A DNA stretch of 64,000 nucleotides. Source: Burkholderiales bacterium. GTDB lineage: Bacteria > Pseudomonadota > Gammaproteobacteria > Burkholderiales > Casimicrobiaceae. A program made the position numbers and the translations under genes. Location of the stretch: NCBI GenBank assembly GCA_020852555.1, contig JADZAQ010000082.1:1-64000 (forward strand), in the 5' to 3' direction. This document shows, piece after piece, positions 32,328 through 42,789 of this stretch (the stretch's first letter is position 1; each line of letters opens with the position of its first letter). Under the pieces are notes generated by a model, which was not told the DNA's origin, made no database searches, and was given only the letters and a program-made list of their open reading frames with translations.

Positions 32328-34247
32328 TCATGCCGGCTCGACGAGACGCCGCATGCGCAGCAGTTCGCCCAGCGACCACGCCTGGAACGGGCAGCCGCGC
32401 GGGCGGTGCGGAGGGTCGCCGTCGGCGATCTCGGGGAGGAATCCGAGGCCGTAGACGGCGAGCTGGGCTTCGAGGGGAGCGACGAAGCGGCTCCTCGCGA
32501 CTTCGCGGTGCGCGGCGCTGTCGCCGTTGACGCGCAACCACGCCTCGACGAACGGCCCCATGAGCCATGGCCACACCGTACCCTGGTGGTATGCACCGTC
32601 GCGGGCGGCCGGATCGCCGGCGTAGCGCGGCTGGTAGCCGGGATCGCCGCGCGCGAGCGTGCGCAGTCCGAGCGGCGCGACGAGCTCGCGCTCGACCGTT
32701 GCCAGCACCCCGCGGGCCACGTCGCCGGTGACGACCGGGTACGGCAGTCCGCCCACCGCGAAAATCTGGTTGGGCCGCACGCGGGCGTCGATTTTCCCGG
32801 CGATGTGGTCGGCGTCGACCACATCGGCGAGACCGCCGCCGGCGAGCACGAAGCGCGCGCCGAACGCCGCCTGCGCGCGGCCCGCGGCGGTGTCGCGCCC
32901 GGCGAGGCGCAGCGCATTGATCCACAGCGCCTCGACCTCGATCGGCTTGCCGATGCGCGGCGTGACCACCCGCTCGCCGACCTTCGCATCCATCCAGGTG
33001 AGCTGCACGCCGGGGACGCCGCAGGCGAGGAGCCCGTCGGCGTCGGCGCGAATCCCGTAACGCGTCCCGTGCAGGTAGCCGTCGAGGATGGCGTCGATCG
33101 CGATGGCGAGCGTCGCGCGCTGCGCCGCCGGAGGATCGGCGAGGGCGAGATATTCGTGGGCGACGATCACGAACCACAGCGCGGCGTCGACCGTGTTGTA
33201 CTCCGGTGGTGTGCCGGCATCGGGAAAGCGGTTCGGGAGCATGCCGGCGGAAACCGTGCCGGCCCACGCGCCGAGGATGCGGCCGGCGACGTCGAGGCGG
33301 CCGCGCGCGAGGAGCAGTCCGCGCATCGCGATGAAGGTATCGCGGCCCCAGTCGGTGAACCACGGATAGCCGGCGATGATCGTCGCTCCGCTGCCACGAC
33401 GCACGACAAACGCATCGGCGGCGCGCCCGAGCGCGTCGTGCCCGTCGCGCCGCGCGTACTCGGCGCTGCGCAGGCGTGCGGCGAGGCCCGCCGGATCGCA
33501 GTCGGCATCGCCAGCGCTCGCGTTGCCGGCGCGCAGGACGAGCGTGGCGTCACCGGCCTCGAGGTCGAAGCTGAAGATGCCCGGTGCGCCCAAGTCCTCG
33601 GTGGCCTCGAGACCGCGCTCGGCCTCGGCGGCGTAGAGGAAATTGCGGTACCACACCGGTTCGTGGCGGTAGCGGCCCGAGGCGAGGGCGGTCACCGCCG
33701 GTAGCGGTGCGTAGGGATGCCAGGTGACCGCGCGGCCCAGCGTTTGCGCGGTGAAGTCGAAGGCCGCGTTCTCGCGCATCAGCGCGTGATGGTCGCGCCC
33801 CGAGAGCAGCGGGCGCACGTGCAGCTTCGCCGGGCCCGAGCCGCCGCTGCGCCGCCAGGTGAGGACGGTGCCGTTGCCCTCGGCCGCCACCACCACCTCG
33901 GCGACGATCGTCGTGCCGCCCGGTAGACGGTATGTCGAGCGTGGCCAGGGATCGAAGGCGAACAGCGCGAGGTGATCGAGGCCACGCGGATGGACGACGT
34001 CGGGCGCGTAATGCTGCGTGGTGAGCCACCAGGTGGCGCCGGGCAGTTCGAGCCAGGCCTCGACGCCGTTGACGAGCGCGAAGCGACCGGTTGGCGGGGT
34101 CGTCGCCACGACGAGCAGCGCGTGGTAGCGCCGCGTCCGGTAGCCGGCAACCGTACCGCAGGCGTAGCCGCCGTTGCCGTCGACTTCGAGCCACTCGGCG
34201 CCAAGGGGAGGCAACGTGGTGCTGGAGACGGTCGGCGCGGCGGGCAT
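32328..34247 (-). CDS. amylo-alpha-1,6-glucosidase / glycogen debranching enzyme family protein
   Basis: 639 aa; EWLEVDGNGGYACGTVAGYRTRRYHALLV...GYPWFTDWGRDTFIAMRGLLLARGR...YHQGTVWPWLMGPFVEA. Confidence 0.88.
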   Translation of the reverse strand: MPAAPTVSSTTLPPLGAEWLEVDGNGGYACGTVAGYRTRRYHALLVVATTPPTGRFALVNGVEAWLELPGATWWLTTQHYAPDVVHPRGLDHLALFAFDPWPRSTYRLPGGTTIVAEVVVAAEGNGTVLTWRRSGGSGPAKLHVRPLLSGRDHHALMRENAAFDFTAQTLGRAVTWHPYAPLPAVTALASGRYRHEPVWYRNFLYAAEAERGLEATEDLGAPGIFSFDLEAGDATLVLRAGNASAGDADCDPAGLAARLRSAEYARRDGHDALGRAADAFVVRRGSGATIIAGYPWFTDWGRDTFIAMRGLLLARGRLDVAGRILGAWAGTVSAGMLPNRFPDAGTPPEYNTVDAALWFVIVAHEYLALADPPAAQRATLAIAIDAILDGYLHGTRYGIRADADGLLACGVPGVQLTWMDAKVGERVVTPRIGKPIEVEALWINALRLAGRDTAAGRAQAAFGARFVLAGGGLADVVDADHIAGKIDARVRPNQIFAVGGLPYPVVTGDVARGVLATVERELVAPLGLRTLARGDPGYQPRYAGDPAARDGAYHQGTVWPWLMGPFVEAWLRVNGDSAAHREVARSRFVAPLEAQLAVYGLGFLPEIADGDPPHRPRGCPFQAWSLGELLRMRRLVEPA

Positions 34248-34254
34248 CGTGCGC

Positions 34255-37005
34255 CTACGGCTTACCTTGCGGAATCGGCACGCGCTCGGTGAGGCCCAGG
34301 CCCAGCTCGCCGGAAAGCATCGGCGTGGGATTGAGCGCGTACTCCGCGTACTGCTGGATCAGCTTGGCGACGACCCCCGTCCACCCGCACTGGTGACTCG
34401 CTCCGAGTCCCTCGCCGCTGTCGCCGTGGAAATACTCGTGGAACGGGATCAGGTCGCGCCAGTACGGGTCGCTCTGGAATTTCTCGCGGTCGCCGTGCAC
34501 CGCGCGGCGTCCGTTCTCGTCGCGCGTGAAGATCGTGATCAGGCGGCGCGTGAGCTCGGTGGTGACCTGCCACAGCGTCATCGCGTGGCCGGAGCCGGTG
34601 GGGCACTCGACGGTGAAGTCGCTCCCCAGCACCGCGTCGTGCTTCTGCAATGCCTCGATCAGGAGGTAGTTGAGCGGGAACCACACCGGGCCGCGCCAGT
34701 TGCTGTTGCCGCCGAACAGCGGGGTCGTCGATTCGCCGGGCGTGTATTCGAGCGTGAAGGTCTGCGTGCCGATGGTGAGCGCATAGGCACGATCGTGGTG
34801 AATTCGCGATACCGAGCGCACCCCGTGCGGCGAGAGCATCGCCGCCGGATCGAGCACGGGGCGGAGCATGCGGGCGAGCTTGTCCTTGTCGACGAGCGAG
34901 ACGCGCACCCGCCCCTTGACGCCGCGCTCGGCCATCTCGCCCAGGCCCTCCAGGAGCTCGGGGCGGTAGCGCGCGAACCAGCGCAGGCGCTTCGCGAAGT
35001 CGGGAAAGCTCGCCACCGCGTCGCGATCGGCAACCGCCACCGCGAAGAGCGGGATCAAGCCGGAGATCGTCTGGGCGCGGATGGGATAGGAACGCCCGCC
35101 GGGGAGCTTCAGCGCGTCGTAGTAGTAGCCGTCCTCCTCGCTCCACAGGCCGCCCGCTTCCTCGCCCATGCGGTTGATCGCGGCGCCGATGTAGACGAAG
35201 TGCTGGAAGAACTTGGTCGCGAGGTCCTCGTAGATCGAGTCCTTCTTGGCGAGCTCGAGCGCGATGCCGAGGAGGTTCAGGCAGTACATCGCCATCCAGC
35301 TCGTCCCGTCGGCCTGTTCGAGCACGCCCCCGGAGGGCAAGCCCGACGTCCGATCGAAGATGCTCACGTTGTCGAGCCCGAGGAAGCCGCCTTCGAAGAT
35401 GTTGCTTCCCGAGGCGTCCTTGCGATTGACCCACCACGTGAAATTGATGAGGAGCTTCTGGAACACGCGCTCGAGGAAGTCGCGGTCGGCGCGACCGTAC
35501 ATGCGCGCCTCGATCTGGTAGACGCGCAGCGCCGCCCACGCGTGCACCGGTGGATTCACGTCGGAGAACGCCCATTCGTAGGCGGGGATCTGCCCGTTGG
35601 GGTGCATGTACCACTCGCGGGTGAGCAGGATCAGTTGCTCCTTCGCGAAATCGGGGTCGATGAGCGCCAGCGGGATCGTGTGGAACGCCGTGTCCCACGC
35701 GGCGAACCACGGGTATTCCCATTTATCCGGCATCGAGAGCACGTCGGCGGCCGACATGTGATCCCACGCGTGGTTGCGACCGGCGCGTCGCGCGTCCGGC
35801 GGCGGCGGGGCGGTTGGGTCTCCCTCGAGCCAGCGCTGCACCATGTAGCGGTAGTACTGCTTGTTCCACAGCATCCCGGCGAAGGCCTGGCGCTGGATGT
35901 TGCGCAGGTCGTCGGGGATATCGAAGGGCGTCACGCGGCGGTAGAAGGCCTCGGCCTCGGCCTGGCGCTGCGCGAAGGTGGCGGCGAACGATGCGTCGAA
36001 AGGCTGTGCGAGCGGCGCGCCCGCGCGCAGGCGCAGGCGCACCGTCACCGTCGCCCGCGCGGGCACGTCGAAGACGTAGTGGAGGGCTGCCTTCGACCCG
36101 ACGCGCGCCGGATTGACCGCGTCGCCGCGCTTGCCCACGACATGCTCGTGAAACGCGTCCTTGACGTACGGCGATGCGTTGGCAACACCGAACAGACGCT
36201 GCCGATTGGTCTCGTTCTCGGTGAACAGCAGCGCTGGTGCGGATTCGCCGTAGAGGTGGTACACGGGAAGCGAGCGGTGCGCGGTGGCGAGAACGGCGAG
36301 CCCGTTCGCCTCGTTCGCCACCGTGATGCGGGGTCGCGCGGCATCACCACTCCACGTCCAGTCGTTCTTGAACCACAGCGTCGGCAGGAAGTGCAGCGGG
36401 GCGGCGTATGGCCCGCGGTTGGTGGCGCTGAGGCGGATGAGGAGGTCGGCGGTATCGGCCTTGGCGTACTCGACGACGACGTCGAAGTAGCGATCATCCT
36501 CGAAGATCCCGGTGTCGAGTAGCTCGTACTCGGGGTCGAGACGCGTGCGCCGATGGTTCTCGGCGACGAGGTCGGCGTACGGGAACGCGCGCTGCGGATA
36601 CTTGTACAGGTACTTCATGTACGCGTGGCTCGGCACGTTGTCGAGGTAGAAGTAGTACTCCTTCACGTCCTCGCCGTGATTGCCCTCGGCGTTGGTGAGT
36701 CCGAAGAGGCGCTCTTTCAGGATCGCATCCTCGCCGTTCCAGAACGCGGGCGCGAAACACAGCTGCTGGTTGTCCTCGCAGATGCCGGCGATCCCGTCCT
36801 CGCCCCAGCGGTACGCGCGCGAGCGGGCGTGGTCGTGCGGCAGGTACTCCCAGGCCGAACCGTCGGCGCTGTAGTCCTCGCGCACCGTGCCCCACTGCCG
36901 CTCGGCGAGGTACGGGCCCCACAGTCGCCACGGCGCCTTGCCTTCGCGCGCCTGCGCGAGGCGCACTTCCTCCGCGGTGAGCGGGGGAGGATCGGGATCG
37001 CTCAC
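34255..37005 (-). CDS. GH63-like (MGH1-type) glucosidase
   Basis: About 916 aa from GTG 37005: ERQWGTVREDYSADGSAWEYLPHDHARSRAYRWGEDGIAGICED...WFAAWDTAFHTIPLALIDPDFAKEQL...NSNWRGPVWFPLNYLLIEAL. Confidence 0.85.
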   Translation of the reverse strand: MSDPDPPPLTAEEVRLAQAREGKAPWRLWGPYLAERQWGTVREDYSADGSAWEYLPHDHARSRAYRWGEDGIAGICEDNQQLCFAPAFWNGEDAILKERLFGLTNAEGNHGEDVKEYYFYLDNVPSHAYMKYLYKYPQRAFPYADLVAENHRRTRLDPEYELLDTGIFEDDRYFDVVVEYAKADTADLLIRLSATNRGPYAAPLHFLPTLWFKNDWTWSGDAARPRITVANEANGLAVLATAHRSLPVYHLYGESAPALLFTENETNRQRLFGVANASPYVKDAFHEHVVGKRGDAVNPARVGSKAALHYVFDVPARATVTVRLRLRAGAPLAQPFDASFAATFAQRQAEAEAFYRRVTPFDIPDDLRNIQRQAFAGMLWNKQYYRYMVQRWLEGDPTAPPPPDARRAGRNHAWDHMSAADVLSMPDKWEYPWFAAWDTAFHTIPLALIDPDFAKEQLILLTREWYMHPNGQIPAYEWAFSDVNPPVHAWAALRVYQIEARMYGRADRDFLERVFQKLLINFTWWVNRKDASGSNIFEGGFLGLDNVSIFDRTSGLPSGGVLEQADGTSWMAMYCLNLLGIALELAKKDSIYEDLATKFFQHFVYIGAAINRMGEEAGGLWSEEDGYYYDALKLPGGRSYPIRAQTISGLIPLFAVAVADRDAVASFPDFAKRLRWFARYRPELLEGLGEMAERGVKGRVRVSLVDKDKLARMLRPVLDPAAMLSPHGVRSVSRIHHDRAYALTIGTQTFTLEYTPGESTTPLFGGNSNWRGPVWFPLNYLLIEALQKHDAVLGSDFTVECPTGSGHAMTLWQVTTELTRRLITIFTRDENGRRAVHGDREKFQSDPYWRDLIPFHEYFHGDSGEGLGASHQCGWTGVVAKLIQQYAEYALNPTPMLSGELGLGLTERVPIPQGKP

Positions 37006-37919
37006 GAACGCGGTCTCGTAGCGCCGCTGCCGGTGGGTCGGGCAGGAGGCAACGGCAGCGCGGTGAGCTGCTGCGCGAGGGCGTGCGTCGTGCCCGGATC
37101 GACGGTGAGCGGGCTGCGGGCGATCGCTGCCTCCACACAGAGCATCGCAAGGTAGCCGTCGTCGGGGAGGTCGTGTGGTCCGGGTCCGCTCGGCGGTCCG
37201 GGATTCCAGATCACCGTATCGGTGCTGCCGGATGCGCGCACGACGAGGCTGCGGTGCGGCTCGCGCACGCGCAGCTCGCTTGGCACCGTGTGGTAGACGC
37301 GATCGAGCGGGTCGGTCAGCGCGAGCGCGGGCGCGGTCTCGGCCGCGTCGTCGATCCGCAGGCGCTTGTCGCGGTAGCGCGCGGGCGCGAGGCCCTCGAT
37401 GACGGTCGAACGCACATCGCGAACGCGCAGGTACGTGTGGAGCGCGCCGGTGAAGGCAAACGGAGCGCTGCCCGGATTGCCCACCCGCAGCGTCACGGTG
37501 AGGTCGTTGCCCGCCGCGGTGGCGACGAGCTCGCAGGTGAAGGCGTGCGGCCACGCCACGCGCGTGCGGGGCGAATCGTCGAGGCGCAGCCGCACCTCGG
37601 CCGCTCCCGTGGGCGAGCGCCCGGCAAAGATGGGCGCCCATTCGCATTCGCGCACGAAGCCGTGCATCGGCAACGGTCCCTGATCGGCGAATTGCGGGAA
37701 GCACAGCGGAATGCCGCCGCGAATCGGCATGCCGGGTGCGAACCGCGACCGCGGACTGAGATAGAGGCGCTCGTCACCGGCCGCCGGTTGCCACGCGGTC
37801 AGTTGCGCGCCGTGGAGGTACACCTCGATGCGTGCGCCGTCGGCGGCGACCGCGACGATCTTGGGCAGGCCACCTTCGCCGGGGATCGTTGCAACGGGGC
37901 TGGCTCGCGCGGTATTCAT
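37002..37919 (-). CDS. D-hexose-6-phosphate mutarotase (aldose 1-epimerase superfamily)
   Basis: EVYLHGAQLTAWQPAAGDERLYLSPRSRFAPGMPIRGGIPLCFPQFADQGPLPMHGFVRECEW; 4-nt overlap with the downstream glucosidase. Confidence 0.88.
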   Translation of the reverse strand: MNTARASPVATIPGEGGLPKIVAVAADGARIEVYLHGAQLTAWQPAAGDERLYLSPRSRFAPGMPIRGGIPLCFPQFADQGPLPMHGFVRECEWAPIFAGRSPTGAAEVRLRLDDSPRTRVAWPHAFTCELVATAAGNDLTVTLRVGNPGSAPFAFTGALHTYLRVRDVRSTVIEGLAPARYRDKRLRIDDAAETAPALALTDPLDRVYHTVPSELRVREPHRSLVVRASGSTDTVIWNPGPPSGPGPHDLPDDGYLAMLCVEAAIARSPLTVDPGTTHALAQQLTALPLPPARPTGSGATRPRS

Positions 37920-38024
37920 GACGTCTTGGTTCGCCACGCCGCGGCCGGCGCGGCGGACCATGCGCCGCGCGCACTGGCCGGCGGAGGCGTGCCCATTCTA
38001 CTATCGCTGTTTCGGAGGCTCGCG

Positions 38025-38178
38025 ATGCCGCACCCCGTGTTGCCCGTGGTCCATCTCGTCCGTCACGGCGACCTCGAGCGCGCTGGGCTACGAGCACGAG
38101 GCGAGCGAGCCCGTGATCCGCCTGGGGAACGATGCACGGCATCCGCCGCCATCCGCCAAGGCGGGCGAGCAGCCGTGA
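38025..38178 (+). pseudogene. remnant of a histidine phosphatase (phosphoglycerate mutase-like) gene, internally deleted and frameshifted
   Basis: ATG 38025 frame: MPHPVLPVVHLVRHGD; from about 38068 in the +1-shifted frame: ATSSALGYEHEASEPVIRLGNDARH, resembling a family C-terminus (..LGYE....PVIRLWND..). Confidence 0.55.
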
Positions 38179-38309
38179 AGTGGTACGCTTGCCGGGTGCC
38201 GATCGGCGTCACGGCGACCGCGCGGGCGAGCCGACGTTGCACGAGGGTGCATGACATTCGCGGGGCGCCCCCCGACGCGCATCCGGCGCAACGATCCCGA
38301 GGTGATCCG

Positions 38310-39392
38310 ATGAACGCCACCACCAAGCTCCACGCCCTGGGGCAGAGCCTCTGGCTCGACAACATCACGCGCGACCTCCTCGACAGCGGTACTCTCGCGC
38401 GCTATATCGCGGAACTGTCGGTTACCGGCCTCACCGCGAATCCGACGATCTTCTACCACGCGTTCAAGGGCGGCGACAGCTACGACGCCGCCATCCGCAG
38501 CAAGCTCCACGCGGGCAAATCGGGGGAGGCGACGTTCCTCGAGCTCGCGCTCGACGATGTCACGCGGGCGGCCGATCTCTTCCGGCCGGTGCACGAGCGC
38601 ACCGCCGGCGTCGACGGTTTCGTTTCGCTCGAGGTCTCGCCGTTGCTCGCCCGCGACGCGGCGTCGACGCTCGCGGTGACGCGCGACCTCCACGCGCGCG
38701 CGGGTCGCCCGAATCTCTTCATCAAGATCCCCGGGACCCCCGAGAGCCTGCCGGCGATCGAGGAGGCGACCTTCGCCGGGATCCCGGTGAACGTCACCTT
38801 GCTCTTCTCGCGGGAACAGTATCTCGCCGCGGCGGATGCGTACCTGCGCGGTATCGAGCGGCGCATCGCCGGCGGGTCGACCGCGAACGTGCCGTCGGTG
38901 GCCTCGCTCTTCGTGAGTCGTTGGGACGTGGCGGTGGCCAAGAAGGCACCGGCCGCGCTCGTCAATCGGCTCGGCATCGCGATCGCGCAGCGCGCGTACC
39001 GAGCCTATCGCGATCTCCTCGCGTCATCGCGCGTCGCGCGCATCATGAACGCCGGCGGCCGCCCGCAGCGCCTTCTCTTCGCGAGCACCGGCACCAAGGA
39101 TCCGCGGGCATCCGATACGCTCTACGTGAGCGCGCTGGCGGCGCCGCTCACCATCGACACCATTCCCGAGAGCACGCTGCACGCCTTCGCCGATCACGGC
39201 GTGATCGGGGAGCCGCTGCGCGTCGACGGCGGCGACTGCGAAGCGGTCATCGCCGCCGCCGGCAACGCGGGCATCGACGTCGCTGCGCTCGCGCGGAAGC
39301 TGCAGGACGACGGCGCCGACGCCTTCGTGAAGTCCTGGCAAGAGGTGCTGTCGATGATCGCGGCGAAGGGCGCTGCGCGGGCGGCGCCGTGA
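38310..39392 (+). CDS. tal: transaldolase
   Basis: [51 protein letters not shown]...[21 protein letters not shown] at 38310. Confidence 0.94.
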   Translation: MNATTKLHALGQSLWLDNITRDLLDSGTLARYIAELSVTGLTANPTIFYHAFKGGDSYDAAIRSKLHAGKSGEATFLELALDDVTRAADLFRPVHERTAGVDGFVSLEVSPLLARDAASTLAVTRDLHARAGRPNLFIKIPGTPESLPAIEEATFAGIPVNVTLLFSREQYLAAADAYLRGIERRIAGGSTANVPSVASLFVSRWDVAVAKKAPAALVNRLGIAIAQRAYRAYRDLLASSRVARIMNAGGRPQRLLFASTGTKDPRASDTLYVSALAAPLTIDTIPESTLHAFADHGVIGEPLRVDGGDCEAVIAAAGNAGIDVAALARKLQDDGADAFVKSWQEVLSMIAAKGAARAAP

Positions 39393-40120
39393 AGGTGCTC
39401 GTCATCGACGTCGGCGGCAGCCACGTCAAGATCATGGCGACCGGCAGCAGCGAGGAGCGGCACTTCGTCTCCGGCGCCACGCTCAGCGGCCCGCAGATGG
39501 TCCGGCGGGTGAAGGCGCTCGCGCGCGGCTGGAAGTTCGACCACGTGGCGATGGGGTATCCCGGCGTGGTCGAGCGCGACCGGATCGTGACCGAGCCGCA
39601 CAACCTCGGCCGGGGCTGGGCGGGGTACGACTACGCAAAGGGCTTCGGCTGTCCGGTGCGCGTCGTCAACGATGCGGCGATGCAGGCGTTGGGCGGCTAC
39701 CGTGGCGGCAAGCTTCTGTTCCTGGGCTTCGGCACCGGGCTCGGCACCGCGATGATCGTCGACGACGTGATCGTGCCGATGGAGATCGCGCATCTGCCGT
39801 ATCGCAAGAAGACCTTCGAGGACTACGTCGGCGAGCGTGCGCTCGCGCGCGACGGCGTCGACAAGTGGCGCCGGCGCGTCGACGACGTGGTGCGGCGACT
39901 CATCGCCGCGCTGCAACCGGAGGACGTCGTGCTGGGCGGCGGCAACGCGCGCCTGATCACGGAGATGCCGCCGCGCTGTCGCATCGGCGCCAACAGCAAT
40001 GCATTCCCCGGCGGCTTTCGTCTGTGGGGGCAGCAGGCGCCCGCGCTGCCGACGCCGTCGACGCCGTTGTCGAAGGCGCCGCGCGCGCGCCGACCCCGGC
40101 GCGGCCGGAAGACGCCATGA
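39389..40120 (+). CDS. ROK-family / polyphosphate glucokinase-like protein
   Basis: [19 protein letters not shown]...[39 protein letters not shown] at 39389 overlaps the tal stop. Confidence 0.82.
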   Translation: MKVLVIDVGGSHVKIMATGSSEERHFVSGATLSGPQMVRRVKALARGWKFDHVAMGYPGVVERDRIVTEPHNLGRGWAGYDYAKGFGCPVRVVNDAAMQALGGYRGGKLLFLGFGTGLGTAMIVDDVIVPMEIAHLPYRKKTFEDYVGERALARDGVDKWRRRVDDVVRRLIAALQPEDVVLGGGNARLITEMPPRCRIGANSNAFPGGFRLWGQQAPALPTPSTPLSKAPRARRPRRGRKTP

Positions 40121-41760
40121 GCACGGCTCCCCGCACGGCACTTCCCGCCTGGCGCGCGCTTGCTGCGCACCAGGCGACACTCCAGTCGCGCACGCTGCGC
40201 GAGCTCTTCACGACCGACGCCACGCGCGGGACCCGCCTCGCCGTCGACGCCGCGGGAATCTACCTCGATTATTCGAAGAACCGTCTCACCGACGAGACGA
40301 TCACGCTGCTCGTCGATCTCGCCGAGGCCTGCGGCCTGCGCGAGCGCATCGCCGCGATGTTCGGCGGCGAGCGCATCAACGTCTCCGAGGATCGCGCGGT
40401 GCTGCACGTCGCGTTGCGCGCACCGGTCGGCCGCTCGATCTTCGTCGACGGGCATGACGTGGTGCCCGGCGTGCACGCGGTGCTCGCCGCGATGAGCGGC
40501 TTCGCGCAGCGCATCCGCAGCGGGGATTGGCACGGGCACACCGGCAAGCGCATCCGCAACGTCGTCAACATCGGCATCGGCGGCTCCGACCTGGGCCCGG
40601 TGATGGCGTACGAGGCGCTGCGCCACTACGCCGACCGCACGCTTGGCTTCCACTTCGTGTCCAATGTCGACGGCACCGACTTCGTCGAGGCGGTGCGCGA
40701 TCTCGACGCGGCGGAGACGCTCTTCATCGTCTCGTCCAAGACCTTCACCACGCTGGAGACGATGACCAACGCGCACGCGGCGCGCGACTGGCTGCTGGGC
40801 GCGCTGGGCGGCGATTCGCGGGCGGTGGCGAAGCACTTCGTGGCGGTGTCGACCAACGCCGAGAAGGTGCGCGCCTTCGGTATCGATACCGCCAACATGT
40901 TCGGCTTCTGGGACTGGGTGGGCGGGCGTTATTCGATGGACTCCGCGATCGGGCTCTCGACGATGATCGCGATCGGCCCCGAACGCTTCCGCGAGATGTT
41001 GGCCGGCTTCCACGAAATCGACGAGCACTTTCGCAGCGCGCCGTTCGGACGGAACCTGCCCGCGCTGCTCGGCCTCATCGCGGTTTGGAACAACGATTTC
41101 CTCGGTGCGCAGACGGTGGCGGTGCTCCCCTACGAGCAGTACTTGAAGCGTTTTCCAGCGTATCTCCAGCAGCTCACCATGGAGAGCAACGGCAAGGGCG
41201 TGCGGCTCGACGGCACGGCGGTCGACGTCGACACCGGCCCGATCTACTGGGGTGAGCCGGGCACCAACGGCCAGCACTCGTTCTACCAGCTCATCCACCA
41301 GGGCACGCGGCTCATCCCCTGCGACTTCATCGTCTTCGCCAAGACGATGAATCCCCTGGGCGCGCACCACGACTTGCTGGTGGCCAACGTGTTCGCCCAG
41401 GCCGAGGCGCTCGCCTTCGGGAAGACCGCCGCCGAAGTCGCCGCCGAGGGCGTGCCGGCGTCGCTCGTGCCGCACCGCGTGTTCACCGGCAACCGGCCGT
41501 CGAACGTGCTCTTGCTCGACACGCTGACGCCGGCGGCGCTCGGTCGCCTCGTGGCGCTCTACGAGCACAGCGTCTTCACGCAAGGCGTGATCTTCGGGAT
41601 CAACTCCTTCGACCAGTGGGGCGTGGAGCTCGGGAAGGCGCTCGCGCAGCGGATCGTCCCCGAGCTCGCCGGCACCGGCCGGGTGACCCACGACAGCTCC
41701 ACCACGGCACTGATCGCGCGCTACCGCAGGCTGCGCCGATCCGATGTTTCCCCCCTTTGA
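40117..41760 (+). CDS. pgi: glucose-6-phosphate isomerase
   Basis: [24 protein letters not shown]...[17 protein letters not shown]...[18 protein letters not shown]; 4-nt overlap with the ROK gene. Confidence 0.96.
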   Translation: MSTAPRTALPAWRALAAHQATLQSRTLRELFTTDATRGTRLAVDAAGIYLDYSKNRLTDETITLLVDLAEACGLRERIAAMFGGERINVSEDRAVLHVALRAPVGRSIFVDGHDVVPGVHAVLAAMSGFAQRIRSGDWHGHTGKRIRNVVNIGIGGSDLGPVMAYEALRHYADRTLGFHFVSNVDGTDFVEAVRDLDAAETLFIVSSKTFTTLETMTNAHAARDWLLGALGGDSRAVAKHFVAVSTNAEKVRAFGIDTANMFGFWDWVGGRYSMDSAIGLSTMIAIGPERFREMLAGFHEIDEHFRSAPFGRNLPALLGLIAVWNNDFLGAQTVAVLPYEQYLKRFPAYLQQLTMESNGKGVRLDGTAVDVDTGPIYWGEPGTNGQHSFYQLIHQGTRLIPCDFIVFAKTMNPLGAHHDLLVANVFAQAEALAFGKTAAEVAAEGVPASLVPHRVFTGNRPSNVLLLDTLTPAALGRLVALYEHSVFTQGVIFGINSFDQWGVELGKALAQRIVPELAGTGRVTHDSSTTALIARYRRLRRSDVSPL

Positions 41761-41776
41761 CCTCGCGAGTCTCGCC

Positions 41777-42787
41777 ATGCAACTTGGAATGATCGGCCTC
41801 GGGCGCATGGGCGCCAACATGGTTCGCCGCCTCGTCGGCGGTGGCCACGAGTGCGTCGTCTTCGACGTGTCGCCGCAGGCCGTGGCGGCGCTGGCGGCGG
41901 AACGCGCGACCGGGGCGTCGTCGATGGCCGACCTCGTCGCAAGGCTCGCGCCACCCCGCGCGGTGTGGCTCATGGTGCCCGCGGCGGTCGTCGATGCGAC
42001 GATTCACGAACTCGCGACGCACCTCGCTCCGGGCGACACGATCATCGACGGCGGCAACTCATATTACGTCGACGACATCCGCCGCAGCAGGGAGCTCGCG
42101 GCGCGTGGCATCGACTACGTCGACGTGGGGACGAGCGGCGGCGTGTGGGGTCTCGAGCGCGGCTACTGCATGATGATCGGCGGACCGCCGGCGAGCGTCG
42201 CGCGTCTCGATCCCGTCTTCGTGACGCTGGCGCCGGGACGCGGCAGCATCGAGCGCACCCCGGGTCGCGCGGCGCGCGGCGGCACCGCCGAGTCGGGTTA
42301 CCTGCACTGTGGCTCGAGCGGCGCCGGGCACTTCGTGAAGATGATCCACAACGGGATCGAGTACGGGATCATGGCGGCGTATGCGGAGGGCTTCGGCATC
42401 CTGCGCGCCGCCAACGTCGGCAAGCAGACGCACGCCGTCGACGCCGAGACCACGCCGCTGCGCGATCCCGAGCACTACCAGTACGACCTCGATCTCCCCG
42501 ATGTCGCCGAAGTGTGGCGGCGCGGCAGCGTGATCGCCTCGTGGCTCCTCGACCTGACCGCGACCGCGCTCGCCGAGGATCCGGCGCTGGCGAAATTCTC
42601 CGGGCACGTCGCGGATTCGGGCGAGGGCCGCTGGACGATTCGGGCGGCGATCGACGAGGCGGTGCCCGCTCCGGTCCTCACCTCCGCGCTCTTTGCGCGC
42701 TTCGCCTCGCGCGGCGAGGCCGATTTCCAGAACAAGCTCCTGTCGGCGATGCGCTTCCAGTTCGGCGGGCACATCGAGAAGAAATAG
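41777..42787 (+). CDS. gnd: 6-phosphogluconate dehydrogenase (decarboxylating), short form
   Basis: [30 protein letters not shown]...[46 protein letters not shown]...[14 protein letters not shown]. Confidence 0.93.
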   Translation: MQLGMIGLGRMGANMVRRLVGGGHECVVFDVSPQAVAALAAERATGASSMADLVARLAPPRAVWLMVPAAVVDATIHELATHLAPGDTIIDGGNSYYVDDIRRSRELAARGIDYVDVGTSGGVWGLERGYCMMIGGPPASVARLDPVFVTLAPGRGSIERTPGRAARGGTAESGYLHCGSSGAGHFVKMIHNGIEYGIMAAYAEGFGILRAANVGKQTHAVDAETTPLRDPEHYQYDLDLPDVAEVWRRGSVIASWLLDLTATALAEDPALAKFSGHVADSGEGRWTIRAAIDEAVPAPVLTSALFARFASRGEADFQNKLLSAMRFQFGGHIEKK

Positions 42788-42789
42788 CC

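Noticed and set aside
34174-39392. 782-aa plus ORF opposite the glucosidase, and the upstream half of the 769-aa ORF ending in tal
   Set aside because: First is antisense shadow; the second is simply an open frame reading into tal, whose true start is ATG 38310.
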